The translations under genes were made by a program, and so were the position numbers. This document shows positions 1 to 8,186 of a DNA stretch of 64,000 nt, piece by piece (position 1 is the stretch's first letter; each line of letters opens with the position of its first letter). Below the pieces are notes generated by a model, which worked only from the letters and a program-made list of their open reading frames with translations, was not told the DNA's origin and did not search any database. This stretch comes from Pseudomonas sivasensis (GTDB taxonomy: Bacteria; Pseudomonadota; Gammaproteobacteria; Pseudomonadales; Pseudomonadaceae): NCBI RefSeq assembly GCF_013778505.1, contig NZ_JAAOWU010000015.1, positions 62,001-126,000 of the forward strand, read 5' to 3'.

Positions 1-201
1 GGCGCTGTTGCAGAAAACGGTTCGGATCAGATCAGCAAACGCGCTCACGCCGAAGGCCTGACCGAAAACGGTCGCGATCGCCTGCAAGAGAAAGGTCTGG
101 TTGAAGACGGTGCCGATCAAATCAGCAAGCGCGCTTACACTGAAGGTGTTGCCGAAGACGGTTCTGATCGCCTGAAAGAACAAAACCAAGCACAGAGCTA
201 A
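1..201 (+). CDS. C-terminal end of an unrecognised repeat protein (5' truncated by window edge)
   Basis: The open frame enters from the left edge and stops at TAA (199-201), leaving 66 residues. The visible part is two copies of a roughly 31-residue unit. Each unit holds two E(N/D)G-x-D half-motifs around an ISKRA-x-x-EG core, followed by a short Gln-rich tail. The composition is hydrophilic and charged, with no membrane segment in view. A strong intrinsic terminator follows 17 bases after the stop, so this is the end of a transcription unit. I do not recognise the family and cannot assign a function. The N-terminus, and so any signal peptide, lies outside the window. Confidence 0.7.
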   Translation, partial: GAVAENGSDQISKRAHAEGLTENGRDRLQEKGLVEDGADQISKRAYTEGVAEDGSDRLKEQNQAQS

Positions 202-218
202 CCCTGTGGTAGCCCAGA

Positions 219-248
219 AAAAAGCCCGATCACCCGACCGGGCTTTTT
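219..248 (+). terminator. Intrinsic terminator after the repeat protein
   Basis: A 10-bp perfect stem (AAAAAGCCCG / CGGGCTTTTT) encloses a 10-base loop and ends in a T run. It closes the transcription unit of the partial gene at 1-201 and separates it from the TetR gene. Confidence 0.85.
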
Positions 249-354
249 GACTTTTTGTAGAACCTGTCACGCAACGCGCCCCCGCCAAGTTCGACGCCAA
301 CAGAGCTGTTTTGCTAGAGTGCGTCGCTGTACTTGCCGACAAAGCCCCCCGCCC

Positions 355-987
355 ATGCTGCCCCGCGCCGAACAGAAGCAACAGACCCGCCTTGCCTTGA
401 TGGACGCTGCCCGCCATCTGATGGAGTGTGGCCGTGGGTTTGGCAGCCTGAGCCTGCGTGAAGTAGCCAAGACGGCCGGCATCGTTCCCACTGGTTTCTA
501 TCGCCATTTTGCCGATATGGACCAGCTTGGACTTGTCTTGGTGAGTGAGGTCGGCCAGACCTTTCGCGCTACCATCCGCCTGGTGCGCCACAACGAATTC
601 GTGATGGGCGGCATTATCGACGCCTCGGTGCGGATCTTTCTCGATGTGGTCTCAGCCAACCGTTCGCAATTCTTGTTCCTGGCCCGCGAGCAATACGGTG
701 GCTGCCTGGCCGTGCGCCAAGCCATCAGCGCCCTGCGCGAAGACATCACCCGCGACCTGGCGGCGGACCTGACGCAAATGCCCAAGTTGCAGCACCTGGA
801 CCCCGATGGCCTGCACGTGATGGCGGACCTTATCGTCAAAAGCGTGTTTGCCACCCTGCCCGATATCATCGACCCGCCGGCTCATGCGTTGCCGGCTCAC
901 CTCACGCCCCAGGCGAAAATCACCCAGCAACTGCGCTTTATCTTCATCGGCCTCAAGCATTGGCAGGGCTTGGGCAGTACCGAGTAA
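355..987 (+). CDS. desT: TetR-family regulator, DesT-like
   Basis: A 210-residue TetR-type repressor resembling DesT/FabR, which sense the unsaturated:saturated acyl-CoA balance and control fatty-acid desaturation. The N-terminal helix-turn-helix lies at about residues 33-52 (SLREVAKTAG.VPTGFYRHF), with the family pattern RAEQKQQTR just before it. The rest is the helical ligand-binding domain. An in-frame extension back to 247 exists, but ATG 355 gives the family length and conserved N-terminus. In P. aeruginosa, as I recall, desT lies between desCB and ureEFG. Here the ureEFG side is kept, but the gene immediately upstream is an unrelated repeat protein. The desT assignment rests on sequence resemblance plus this partial gene order. 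Confidence 0.75.
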   Translation: MLPRAEQKQQTRLALMDAARHLMECGRGFGSLSLREVAKTAGIVPTGFYRHFADMDQLGLVLVSEVGQTFRATIRLVRHNEFVMGGIIDASVRIFLDVVSANRSQFLFLAREQYGGCLAVRQAISALREDITRDLAADLTQMPKLQHLDPDGLHVMADLIVKSVFATLPDIIDPPAHALPAHLTPQAKITQQLRFIFIGLKHWQGLGSTE

Positions 988-992
988 ACCGG

Positions 993-1523
993 TCACCCGG
1001 CCGAATGGAAACGCTTGGCGGTGGTGTAGTTTTTGCTCCAATAGCGATTGCTCAGTGAATCGATACGCACCGTCTTACCGGTTCGGGGTGAGTGAATGAA
1101 TTTGCCCTCGCCTATATAGAGGCCGACATGGCTGACCTGACCGCGCCCATTACCTTTGAAAAACACGGCATCCCCAGGTTTCAGCGCATGACGCTTGATC
1201 GTCATCGCATCTGAACGGTGCATTGCCGCCGTGGTGCGGGGTATACGGATATTGGCCTGGGTCTTGAACAGATAAACCAGAAAGCTACTGCAGTCGAACC
1301 CCTGCTCTACCGTGCTCCCTCCCCACTTATAGGGTGTGCCCAGCAACTCATGGGCGCGGTCGATCACATCGTTGATGGACGGTTTGGACGGCAAGGCCTG
1401 TAGGGCTTGCAGGGGAGTGCTGGCCGCGATCGGAGCCACCGCACGCTTTTGGACATTGGCCGAAGATGAGGGCGTAACCAGATAAAGACTGAACACGAAT
1501 AAACACAAAATTGATCGAAACAT
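993..1523 (-). CDS. NlpC/P60 family cell-wall peptidase
   Basis: A 176-residue secreted peptidase that should cut peptide crosslinks of peptidoglycan in the periplasm. Residues 1-22 form a hydrophobic signal sequence, followed by a low-complexity linker to about 48. The NlpC/P60 domain fills the rest. The catalytic Cys is C78 in GFDCSS, the His is H132 in VSHVGLY, and H144 in FIHSPR is the third polar residue. All are intact. The gene converges on desT with a 5-bp gap. It is a single-domain enzyme without SH3 or LysM wall-binding modules, like the small Spr/MepS-type endopeptidases. Substrate specificity cannot be told from sequence. Confidence 0.88.
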   Translation of the reverse strand: MFRSILCLFVFSLYLVTPSSSANVQKRAVAPIAASTPLQALQALPSKPSINDVIDRAHELLGTPYKWGGSTVEQGFDCSSFLVYLFKTQANIRIPRTTAAMHRSDAMTIKRHALKPGDAVFFKGNGRGQVSHVGLYIGEGKFIHSPRTGKTVRIDSLSNRYWSKNYTTAKRFHSAG

Positions 1524-1812
1524 GATGGAACCCGTCGTGAATGTTTAGCACGCGGCGAATCCTAAAGATCCTGCGCGTAAGCCGACGAACTCCAAATCCT
1601 CAATTCCCGTAGGACTAATCCGAAAACACCCAGAAACGAAAAGGACGAAAGGAACTTCATACACGCCGCATCGCCCTCGACGCCAAAATGCCCCTCTTTG
1701 GCGCTATAAACGTGTCAACGCACCAATTTGAAACACTCCCACCAAGCACTAACGCCCTATTCGGTAGCACTCCCCCGCGTACCGACAGAGATTTCCTACA
1801 TCAACCCGTGAT
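1524..1812. other. Gene-free stretch between the NlpC/P60 gene and ureE
   Basis: No credible gene is seen. An open frame runs from 1688 into ureE but is non-conserved and lacks a ribosome binding site. The stretch must hold the NlpC/P60 promoter and any activator sites for the sigma54 promoter at 1813-1828. GCAC-type half sites near 1720 and 1746 resemble NtrC half sites but do not form a full palindrome. Confidence 0.5.
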
Positions 1813-1828
1813 TGGCAAGCCACTTGCT
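1813..1828 (+). promoter_or_regulatory. Candidate sigma54 (-24/-12) promoter of ureEFG-hupE
   Basis: TGGCAA-N5-TTGCT matches the sigma54 consensus TGGCAC-N5-TTGCW with one mismatch. The GG (1814-1815) and GC (1826-1827) dinucleotides are exactly 12 bases apart. The predicted start site is near 1839, 26 bases before the ureE ATG. Nitrogen-controlled sigma54 transcription fits a urease accessory operon. Confidence 0.65.
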
Positions 1829-1864
1829 CTAGCTGTTTCATCGCTCATAGCTGGAAGCTTCCTG

Positions 1865-2365
1865 ATGCTGGTGATCCACCGCCGAATCGCCCCCCAAGCC
1901 CTCTGGGCCGCTGAGTTGCTGCTCACTTTCGAAGCGCGCAGCAAGAGCCGCCTGCGCTGTTTCAGTACTGACGGCGAAGACGTTGGCCTGTTCCTGGAGC
2001 GCGGCCAGCCGCCGTTGCACGATGGCGAATGCCTACAGGCTGAAGACGGACGTGTCGTACGTGTATGCGCACGGCCTGAACAACTGCTGCACGTCACCTG
2101 CGCCAATGCCTTTGAACTGACACGCGCGGCCTATCACCTCGGCAACCGCCATGTGGCGTTGCAGGTTGGGGATGGCTGGCTACGCCTGCTCGACGACTAC
2201 GTGCTCAAGGCCATGCTTGAACAGCTGGGCGCCACCACGCAGACCCTCGAAGCGCCATTCCAGCCGGAGCACGGCGCCTATGGCGGTGGCCATCATCATT
2301 CGCGCCATGGCGATGAAGACTTCAACTATCCGCCCAAGCTGCACCAGTTCGGCGTGCGTTTATGA
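1865..2365 (+). CDS. ureE: Urease accessory protein UreE (nickel chaperone)
   Basis: A 166-residue cytoplasmic metallochaperone that delivers Ni2+ to the UreDFG-apourease complex. The N-terminal peptide-binding domain covers about 1-70 and the metal-binding domain about 71-140. The interface His of YHLGNRH is H96. The tail GGHHHSRHGDED (141-152) is the His-rich nickel-binding tail. ATG 1865 was chosen over the longer frame because it has a GGAAG ribosome site 7 bases upstream and gives the normal family length. The stop overlaps ureF by 4 bases (ATGA), so the two are translationally coupled. The structural genes ureABC and ureD are not in the window. Confidence 0.95.
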   Translation: MLVIHRRIAPQALWAAELLLTFEARSKSRLRCFSTDGEDVGLFLERGQPPLHDGECLQAEDGRVVRVCARPEQLLHVTCANAFELTRAAYHLGNRHVALQVGDGWLRLLDDYVLKAMLEQLGATTQTLEAPFQPEHGAYGGGHHHSRHGDEDFNYPPKLHQFGVRL

Positions 2366-3036
2366 ACCCAGCCTGGGCGTTGCTGCGTCTGGCCAGTCCG
2401 CAATTGCCGATTGGCGGCTACAGCTATTCCCAAGGGCTGGAAATGGCCGTGGAGAACGGCCGCGTGAAGGATGCGGCCAGCGCCCGCCGTTGGATCAGCG
2501 ACCAGTTGCTGCTGAACTTGGCACGTTTCGAAGCACCGTTGCTGCTCGCCCATTGCCGCGCCGCTGCCGCCGAGGATTGGCCGACACTCTCGCAACTGTG
2601 CGAAGAGCACCAAGCCAGCCGCGAGACCCGCGAGCTGTATCAAGAGAGCCGACAGATGGGCTACTCCCTGCAACAACTGCTCAACGGTCTGCCGGAACTG
2701 GACAGCCAGGCCCACACCTTTCTTGAGCAACGCAGCGAACCTCATCTGGCTCTGGGCTGGGCCCTGGCCGCACGCGCCTGGACCATCAACCCCGACGACG
2801 CCCTCGCCGCCTGGCTGTGGAGCTGGTTGGAAAACCAATTGGCGGTGCTGATGAAAACCCTGCCCTTGGGCCAACAAGCCGCCCAGCGCCTGACCAGTGA
2901 ACTGCTGCCGCTGCTGCAACAAGCCCAGCAGGACGCGGGCCGCGTCGACCCCCACCATTTCGGCAGCGCAGCGTTCGGCCTGTCACTGGCGTGCATGGCC
3001 CACGAGCGCCAGTACAGCCGCCTGTTCCGTTCCTAG
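2362..3036 (+). CDS. ureF: Urease accessory protein UreF
   Basis: A 224-residue all-helical protein that binds UreD and UreG and gates the GTP-dependent delivery of nickel and CO2 to apourease. It begins with the family signature LLRLASPQLPIGGYSYSQGL and ends with MAHERQYSRLFRS, both typical of UreF. Length is normal. It overlaps ureE by 4 bases and is followed by ureG after 24 bases. Confidence 0.95.
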   Translation: MNPAWALLRLASPQLPIGGYSYSQGLEMAVENGRVKDAASARRWISDQLLLNLARFEAPLLLAHCRAAAAEDWPTLSQLCEEHQASRETRELYQESRQMGYSLQQLLNGLPELDSQAHTFLEQRSEPHLALGWALAARAWTINPDDALAAWLWSWLENQLAVLMKTLPLGQQAAQRLTSELLPLLQQAQQDAGRVDPHHFGSAAFGLSLACMAHERQYSRLFRS

Positions 3037-3060
3037 GAGCTCTTTATTTTGGAGAAGCAA

Positions 3061-3678
3061 ATGAACACACAACCCCTGCGCGTCGGCATCGGCGGCCCGG
3101 TCGGCTCCGGCAAAACCGCCCTGACCCTTGCCCTGTGCCTCGCGCTGCGCGACCGCTACAACCTGGCAGTGGTCACCAACGACATCTACACCCGCGAAGA
3201 CGCCGACTTCTTGGTACGTAACGAGGCCTTGGCGCCCGAACGCATCATCGGCGTGGAAACCGGCGGCTGCCCGCACACGGCCATCCGAGAAGACGCCTCG
3301 ATCAACCTGGAAGCGGTGGACCAACTCAACCGTCGCTTCCCCGGCCTGGACCTGATCCTGGTGGAGTCCGGCGGCGATAACCTGTCGGCCACGTTCAGCC
3401 CGGAGTTGTCAGACCTGACCATCTACGTGATCGATGTCTCCGCTGGCGACAAACTGCCGCGCAAAGGCGGCCCAGGTATCTGCAAGTCAGACCTGCTGGT
3501 GATCAACAAGATCGACCTGGCGCCCTTGGTCGGCGCCTCGCTGGAGCTGATGAACAGCGACACCCAGCGCATGCGCAACGGCAAACCCTTTGTGTTCAGT
3601 AACCAGAAAACCGGCGTCGGCCTGGACGAGATCGTCGCTTTTATCGAGCGCCAGGGCCTGCTGACCACTGCCGCCTGA
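3061..3678 (+). CDS. ureG: Urease accessory GTPase UreG
   Basis: A 205-residue SIMIBI-class GTPase that powers nickel insertion into urease. Visible motifs: P-loop GGPVGSGKT (11-19), DIYT (41-44), the metal-binding CPH triad (C70-P71-H72) through which Ni bridges the dimer, ESGGDNL (102-108), and the guanine-specificity motif NKID (149-152). ATG 3061 follows GGAG (3051-3054) and matches known UreG N-termini. A TTG further upstream was rejected. It is the third gene of ureE-ureF-ureG-hupE. Confidence 0.97.
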   Translation: MNTQPLRVGIGGPVGSGKTALTLALCLALRDRYNLAVVTNDIYTREDADFLVRNEALAPERIIGVETGGCPHTAIREDASINLEAVDQLNRRFPGLDLILVESGGDNLSATFSPELSDLTIYVIDVSAGDKLPRKGGPGICKSDLLVINKIDLAPLVGASLELMNSDTQRMRNGKPFVFSNQKTGVGLDEIVAFIERQGLLTTAA

Positions 3679-3700
3679 TCAACCCATAAGGAACCTGTTT

Positions 3701-4273
3701 ATGAGCCTCAACAAACTCTTCGCCGCCGCCGCTCTGCTGCTCGCTCCGGCCCTGGCTTTCGCTCACCCCGGCCACGGCGACAATGGCCTGATGGCCGGTA
3801 TCAGCCACCCACTGGGCGGCCTTGATCACCTGCTGGCCATGGTTGCAGTCGGCCTGTGGGCAGCCCAGCAAAAAGGCGCCGCCCGTTGGGCCCTGCCGTG
3901 CACCTTCGTCGGCACCATGTTGATCGGCGGCGTGCTGGGTTTTGAAGGGCTGGCATTACCCGCGCTGGAAAGCGGGATTGCCGCGTCGGTGCTGGCGCTG
4001 GGCCTGGCAGTGGCGCTGGCGGTGCGTCCACCACTGTTCATGGCTGTGGGCGCTACGGCGTTGTTTGCGCTGTTCCACGGGGTGGCGCATGGCCTGGAGC
4101 TGCCGGACATGTCCAGCCCTTGGACGTATGCGGCCGGTTTTGTCGGGGCAACTGCTGCGTTGCACGCTGCCGGCTATGCCGTGGTGCGGTTTCTGCCTGC
4201 GGCGGCGGCCCCGTTGGTGCGGGTTGCCGGTGCTGCTTCAGCGGCGACCGGGGTTTGGCTGCTCGCGGGCTGA
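3701..4273 (+). CDS. HupE/UreJ family membrane protein
   Basis: A 190-residue protein with an N-terminal signal or first helix ending near residue 21, followed at once by the family motif HPGHGD (22-27). About six hydrophobic segments follow, and conserved His pairs sit in SHPLGGLDHLLAM and FHGVAHGLELP. HupE/UreJ proteins next to urease or hydrogenase genes are nickel permeases or nickel-related membrane proteins. Here the gene follows ureG by 22 bases with an AAGGA ribosome site, so nickel uptake for urease is the likely job. Transport itself is inferred. A REPIN follows and probably marks the operon end. Confidence 0.88.
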   Translation: MSLNKLFAAAALLLAPALAFAHPGHGDNGLMAGISHPLGGLDHLLAMVAVGLWAAQQKGAARWALPCTFVGTMLIGGVLGFEGLALPALESGIAASVLALGLAVALAVRPPLFMAVGATALFALFHGVAHGLELPDMSSPWTYAAGFVGATAALHAAGYAVVRFLPAAAAPLVRVAGAASAATGVWLLAG

Positions 4274-4295
4274 GTTGCGGGGCTATTGAGGGCCT

Positions 4296-4363
4296 CATCG
4301 GCCCCCTCCACATTTTGATGCGTGAACACCTTCAAAGGTGGGTGGGGGCTTGCCCCCGATAGC
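4296..4363. repeat. REPIN (paired inverted REP) downstream of hupE
   Basis: A left arm ATCGGCCCCCTCCACAT and an inverted right arm GTGGGGGCTTGCCCCCGAT face each other around a short variable centre. This is the GGGGGCTTGCCCCCGAT type of repetitive extragenic palindrome found in P. fluorescens. Confidence 0.8.
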
Positions 4364-4436
4364 GCTGGCACAGACACCACAGAACGCAAGCCTGCTACCA
4401 TGCGCGCCTACACCCCTGCCGTGACGACGCCAGCCA

Positions 4437-5555
4437 ATGCCCATCGCTTCCCAGCCCACGTTGAATTCTGTGCTCACCCACTTCCATACCTTGATCGTGC
4501 CGCTCTGGCAGGGCCCGGGCTGGAATGCCGAGTTGGCGTTGCCCTATGAGGCGCTGGATGCCGATCATCGGCCTTTGCCGCCGCAACGCTACCGCGCCAT
4601 GGCCTGTGCTCGACAGCTGTACCTGTTCGCCAGTCTGATCGGCGAGCCCGGTGCTGCCTTTGCCGAAGAACGTGCCGCCGCGTTGTTCCGTTCCCTGCAA
4701 CGGCACTTCCACGACGCCGAATACGGCGGCTGGTTCTACAGCGTCGACCCCGCCGGGCAGCCGCTGGACAAGCGCAAAGACCTCTACACCCACGCCTTCA
4801 TCATCTTCGCCTGCGCCCATTACTGGGCCAAAGTGCGCGAGCCGCTGGTGGAATCGGTGCTCAATGCCGCCCTTGAAGTGGTCGCCGAGCGTTTCGCCAC
4901 GGGCGATGGCCTGTATGAAGCGGTACTTGAGCGTAACTGGTCTTCCCTCAAGTCCGGCCCCCTGCAAAATCCCTTGATGCACCTGGCCGAGGGCTTCCTC
5001 GCCACCCTCGCCGTGCGTGAAGACGCCGACGTACAAGCGGCCCTGCTGGGCTTGGCGACGGCCATGCAGCAGCGCTTCATCGACCGCCAGCATGGCGTGA
5101 TGATGGAAAAACCGCTGGGTGCTGTGGATAACTGGTTTGAGCCAGGGCATCAATTCGAGTGGTTCTTTTTACTGGAGTCGTCGCCCGCCTTACGCGGCAC
5201 GCCGTTGCATGCCTCACTGACCCGGGCGTTTACCTACGCCGAGCAAAAGGGTGTGGATCCGTTAAGCGGCGCGGTCAGCGGCATGCTTGCCCTCGATGGC
5301 AGCGTGCGTGACGCCACCCAGCGTATCTGGGCCCAGGCCGAATACCTGCGGGCACTGACCTTGCGGCCCGACAGCGAAGCGGTGCTGCAACGCCAATTGC
5401 TGGCACTGCAACAGCATTTCCTGCATGAGAAAGGCTGGCACGAATGCCTGGATGCCAACGGCGCGGTGAGCCGACGGGATATGCCGTCGACCACGCCTTA
5501 TCATCTGGCGACCTGCTATCAGGGCCTCACGCAATCCATTTACGGTCGCCCGTAA
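4437..5555 (+). CDS. AGE-family sugar epimerase/isomerase
   Basis: A 372-residue enzyme of the N-acylglucosamine 2-epimerase / mannose isomerase / YihS superfamily, an (alpha/alpha)6 barrel that interconverts 2-epimers or aldose/ketose pairs. Family signatures seen: RYRAMACARQLYLF (51-64), DKRKDLYTHAF (111-121), NPLMHLAEGFL (179-189), EPGHQFEWFFLL (235-246) with candidate catalytic H238, WAQAEYLRAL (298-307), and TTPYHL (352-357) with H356. The motif set is closer to D-mannose isomerase than to the ATP-regulated N-acetylglucosamine epimerase, but the substrate cannot be fixed. Its 3' end overlaps the convergent transporter gene by 29 bases. Confidence 0.85.
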   Translation: MPIASQPTLNSVLTHFHTLIVPLWQGPGWNAELALPYEALDADHRPLPPQRYRAMACARQLYLFASLIGEPGAAFAEERAAALFRSLQRHFHDAEYGGWFYSVDPAGQPLDKRKDLYTHAFIIFACAHYWAKVREPLVESVLNAALEVVAERFATGDGLYEAVLERNWSSLKSGPLQNPLMHLAEGFLATLAVREDADVQAALLGLATAMQQRFIDRQHGVMMEKPLGAVDNWFEPGHQFEWFFLLESSPALRGTPLHASLTRAFTYAEQKGVDPLSGAVSGMLALDGSVRDATQRIWAQAEYLRALTLRPDSEAVLQRQLLALQQHFLHEKGWHECLDANGAVSRRDMPSTTPYHLATCYQGLTQSIYGRP

Positions 5556-6432
5556 AACTGATCGTTAACCAGCGCGCCGCATCCGGCGTGCCGAGCCCTG
5601 TGGATATCTCTTCGCGCAACCTATCCAGGGTGGCGACGTTATCCACCGGGTAATCCGCCGGCAGCACCACGTGAATCTCGATAAACCGCGCCCGCCCGTG
5701 CTTTTGCACGTAGGACACGTAGTCGTCGAAACCATGCCTGGCGCGGACCGCATCCATGACTTCGCGAACCTTGTCGTCCAAATGGTCGGGGGCAATCCCC
5801 AGCACCTCGCGTAACGCTGGGCGCAGGATCTTGAAGGCCGGCGCCAGCATGCTCAGGGCCAGCAGGATCAGGATCAAGGGGTCGACATACACCGCCCACT
5901 CGCCATAGCCCTGGGACTTGAGCAACAGCGCGGCCAGAAAGCTGATCAGCAAGCCCACCGACAGCATCGCGTCCACCAGCCAACTGATGTTATCGAACTG
6001 GATCAACGACGATTTGAGCGCGCGGTTGCGGTAGCGCACATAGAAGAAGTAGGCGAACTCAACGACGGTGAACACCGCCGCGTAGATGATCACCAGGCCC
6101 AACTCGATCTCGCGCCCGCCATTGATCATGCCGAACACACCGTTGAGGAATGCATAGATGGCGATCAACAGCAGAAAGCTGCCTTCGATCAGCAGCACCA
6201 ACGGCTCCAGGTGCCAGTAGCCGAACTGGAAGCGCGCGTTGCTTTTCTTGGCGATCAACTTGGCCGTGATCAGCATCAACACCTTGATGGCGGTGGCGAT
6301 CAGCGAGAAAAAGCCGTCGAACAGAATAGATTGGGCGCCGGATATCACACCCGTGACAATGCCGGCGATCGCTACCGCGAACATCAGAATCGTCGATTGT
6401 TTGAGCAGTGCCTGCTCACCTCGGTTACTCAC
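5527..6432 (-). CDS. Cation diffusion facilitator (CDF) family transporter
   Basis: A 301-residue inner-membrane divalent-cation/proton antiporter of the CDF family. About six membrane helices lie between residues 13 and 210, then a cytoplasmic C-terminal domain. Family features: LFDGFFSLIATAIKV in helix II (D39), and FQFGYWHLEPL in the loop after it, the counterpart of the usual FGHGKAE motif. The metal is uncertain. The start is taken as GTG 6432, directly preceded by GGGAGGAA. A longer TTG start at 6447 would include that ribosome site within the coding region. The 3' end overlaps the convergent AGE gene by 29 bases. Confidence 0.85.
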   Translation of the reverse strand: MSNRGEQALLKQSTILMFAVAIAGIVTGVISGAQSILFDGFFSLIATAIKVLMLITAKLIAKKSNARFQFGYWHLEPLVLLIEGSFLLLIAIYAFLNGVFGMINGGREIELGLVIIYAAVFTVVEFAYFFYVRYRNRALKSSLIQFDNISWLVDAMLSVGLLISFLAALLLKSQGYGEWAVYVDPLILILLALSMLAPAFKILRPALREVLGIAPDHLDDKVREVMDAVRARHGFDDYVSYVQKHGRARFIEIHVVLPADYPVDNVATLDRLREEISTGLGTPDAARWLTISFTGDRKWIA

Positions 6433-6522
6433 ATTTCCTCCCGTCAAAACCTTTGAACCGCACGATGCGGTGGGGTTTTCAGGAGTGGAGTGTACCTTAT
6501 GGCCTGTTTTGGCCGATTTGAC

Positions 6523-6618
6523 GCCATCGGGAGCGAACCCACTCCCACATGGGATTGGGTTCCCACGTTCCGACTTGTGAACACAGTCAAGTGTGAGAGG
6601 GGCTTGCTCCCGATGGCA
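6523..6618. repeat. REPIN upstream of the CDF gene
   Basis: A diverged left arm (GCCATCGGGAGCGAACCCACTCCCACAT) and an inverted right arm (GTGTGAGAGGGGCTTGCTCCCGATGGC) are about 45 bases apart. It lies between the CDF gene start and the 3' end of the dehydrogenase gene. Confidence 0.7.
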
Positions 6619-6636
6619 GCGACGCGGTTTAAAGCC

Positions 6637-7401
6637 TTACTTACCGCCCCGCTCAATCGCAAACCCGGCCCAGGTCTGGCTCACCGGCATCAGCTCCAGG
6701 CGGTTGATGTTGACGTGCGCCGGCGTGTTCATCACCCAGAAGATGGTGTCGGCAATGTCCTGCGGCTGGATCGGCTCAGCGCCGGCATAGGTCGCGTCAT
6801 AACGCGCCTGATCACCGCCGAAGCGCACTAGCGAGAATTCACTCTCACACAGGCCTGGCTCGATGTTCGTCACGCGCACGCCGGTGCCTTGCAGATCGCA
6901 ACGCAAGTTCAGGGAGAACTGCTTCACAAACGCCTTGGAGCCGCCGTACACGTGGCTGCCAGGGTACGGGTAGTTACCGGCGATGGAACCGAGGTTGATG
7001 ATGCCGGCGCCACGGCCGTGGGCGATCAAGCGCGGCAGCAGCAGGTTGGTGGTGGTCAGCAGGCCCTTGATGTTGGTATCGACCATGGTCTCCCAATCGT
7101 CGAGGCTGCACTTGGGCGCAGGATCAGTGCCCACGGCCAGGCCCGCGTTGTTGATCAGGCCACGCAGTTTGGCGAACGACGGCGGCAGACTGGCGATGGC
7201 GTCTTCCATGCCCTTGCGGTCACGCACGTCCACGACCAGGCCGTGCACTTCGGTCTGCTTGGAAAGCTCTTCAACCAAGGCATTCAAACGCTCGGCGCGG
7301 CGGCCAGTGAGCACCAGTTTCCAACCGGCTTCAGCAAAACGACGGGCGCAGGCTTCGCCAAAACCTGAAGTTGCGCCAGTAATAAACAGCGTGTCGGACA
7401 T
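6637..7401 (-). CDS. Short-chain dehydrogenase/reductase, YdfG-like
   Basis: A 254-residue classical SDR oxidoreductase. The cofactor glycine motif TGATSGFG is at 8-15, R34-R35 suggest NADP preference, NNAG is at 84-87, the catalytic Ser is S139, and Tyr/Lys are Y152 and K156 (YGGSK). Overall it resembles YdfG, which oxidises 3-hydroxy acids, serine and allo-threonine with NADP+. The C-terminal MPVSQTWAGFAIERGGK is typical of that subgroup. It stands alone, with no operon partner. Substrate is inferred from family resemblance only. Confidence 0.85.
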   Translation of the reverse strand: MSDTLFITGATSGFGEACARRFAEAGWKLVLTGRRAERLNALVEELSKQTEVHGLVVDVRDRKGMEDAIASLPPSFAKLRGLINNAGLAVGTDPAPKCSLDDWETMVDTNIKGLLTTTNLLLPRLIAHGRGAGIINLGSIAGNYPYPGSHVYGGSKAFVKQFSLNLRCDLQGTGVRVTNIEPGLCESEFSLVRFGGDQARYDATYAGAEPIQPQDIADTIFWVMNTPAHVNINRLELMPVSQTWAGFAIERGGK

Positions 7402-8076
7402 GGTGTTCTCCTTGCGGGCATCGGGAAAAAAACAGCCAGCAGAATGCCCTTACACCGCCGTCGCGGCAACCGCTAAGCACACCCTTTCATGTAAAGCTGA
7501 TCACTTTTTGATCATATCAAGCAAAGCCTTATGAACCGTGGCCTGCAGCCATATGCGCGCAGGTTATCCACAGCTGCGCCCACAGTCTTTGGGGGCAAGT
7601 ACAAAATACCGAAAGCCTCTGTGTACAAGGCCTGCAGGCGGTTTTAGAAAGTTTTTTGCTTGACCTTAGCGAGGTCGTATGTAGGCCCATCGACAGAGTG
7701 GAAATCCGGACGATGGCTCCAGGCCAGTCATTCCGGCCTCTGCGGAGGTCTTTCCAGAGTTTAATCACAGACTTATCCACAGGCTGAAGAGTCATATTTC
7801 GGTCATATACCTGTGTCTTTAAACAGGTTGACAAACCCCTTGGCCGGTCGCCAAAAAGCCGCTGATCAAAAAACAACCACCACGCTGTAAGCCACGGTTT
7901 TAAAGGCGTTCAGGCAGGTACTCCCACGTTACCCACAGCCGGTTCCACAGTGGATGGGGACAAGTCAAAAGCGTGACAAAACAGGTATTTGCGGCGGCTA
8001 TATGTCGCGCTTTGGAGGGGGGCTGGATTTGTTTTCCACAATTTGGGATCGGCCTTATGAACACCGCAAAACAAAT
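7402..8076. other. Long gene-free stretch with repeated DnaA-box-like sites
   Basis: No open frame here looks like a gene, and codon-like composition is lost. The stretch holds two perfect DnaA consensus boxes TTATCCACA (7564-7572 and 7773-7781) and three one-mismatch relatives: TTAATCACA (7761-7769), TTACCCACA (7929-7937) and TTTTCCACA (8032-8040). All point the same way. The promoter of the short-chain dehydrogenase must also lie at its left end. An uncharacterised small RNA cannot be excluded. Confidence 0.5.
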
Positions 8077-8162
8077 GTGGGAGCGGGCTTGCTCGCGAAA
8101 GCGGTGGGTCAGTTCCAGTCTACTGACTGATACACCGCATTCGCGAGCAAGCCCGCTCCCAC
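8077..8162. repeat. REPIN downstream of livF
   Basis: Near-perfect inverted arms GTGGGAGCGGGCTTGCTCGC and its complement surround a centre containing TCAGT..ACTGA. This is a different REP sequence class (GCGGGCTTGCTCGCGAA) from the other copies in the window. It sits just after the last gene of the liv operon. Confidence 0.9.
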
Positions 8163-8186
8163 AGGGGGTTTGCGTCAGGCTTTAGA

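Noticed and set aside
1715..1775. GCAC-type half sites upstream of ureE as NtrC sites
   Set aside because: Half sites GCACCA and GCACTA occur, but no matching inverted half at the correct distance is present, so a full NtrC operator is not supported.
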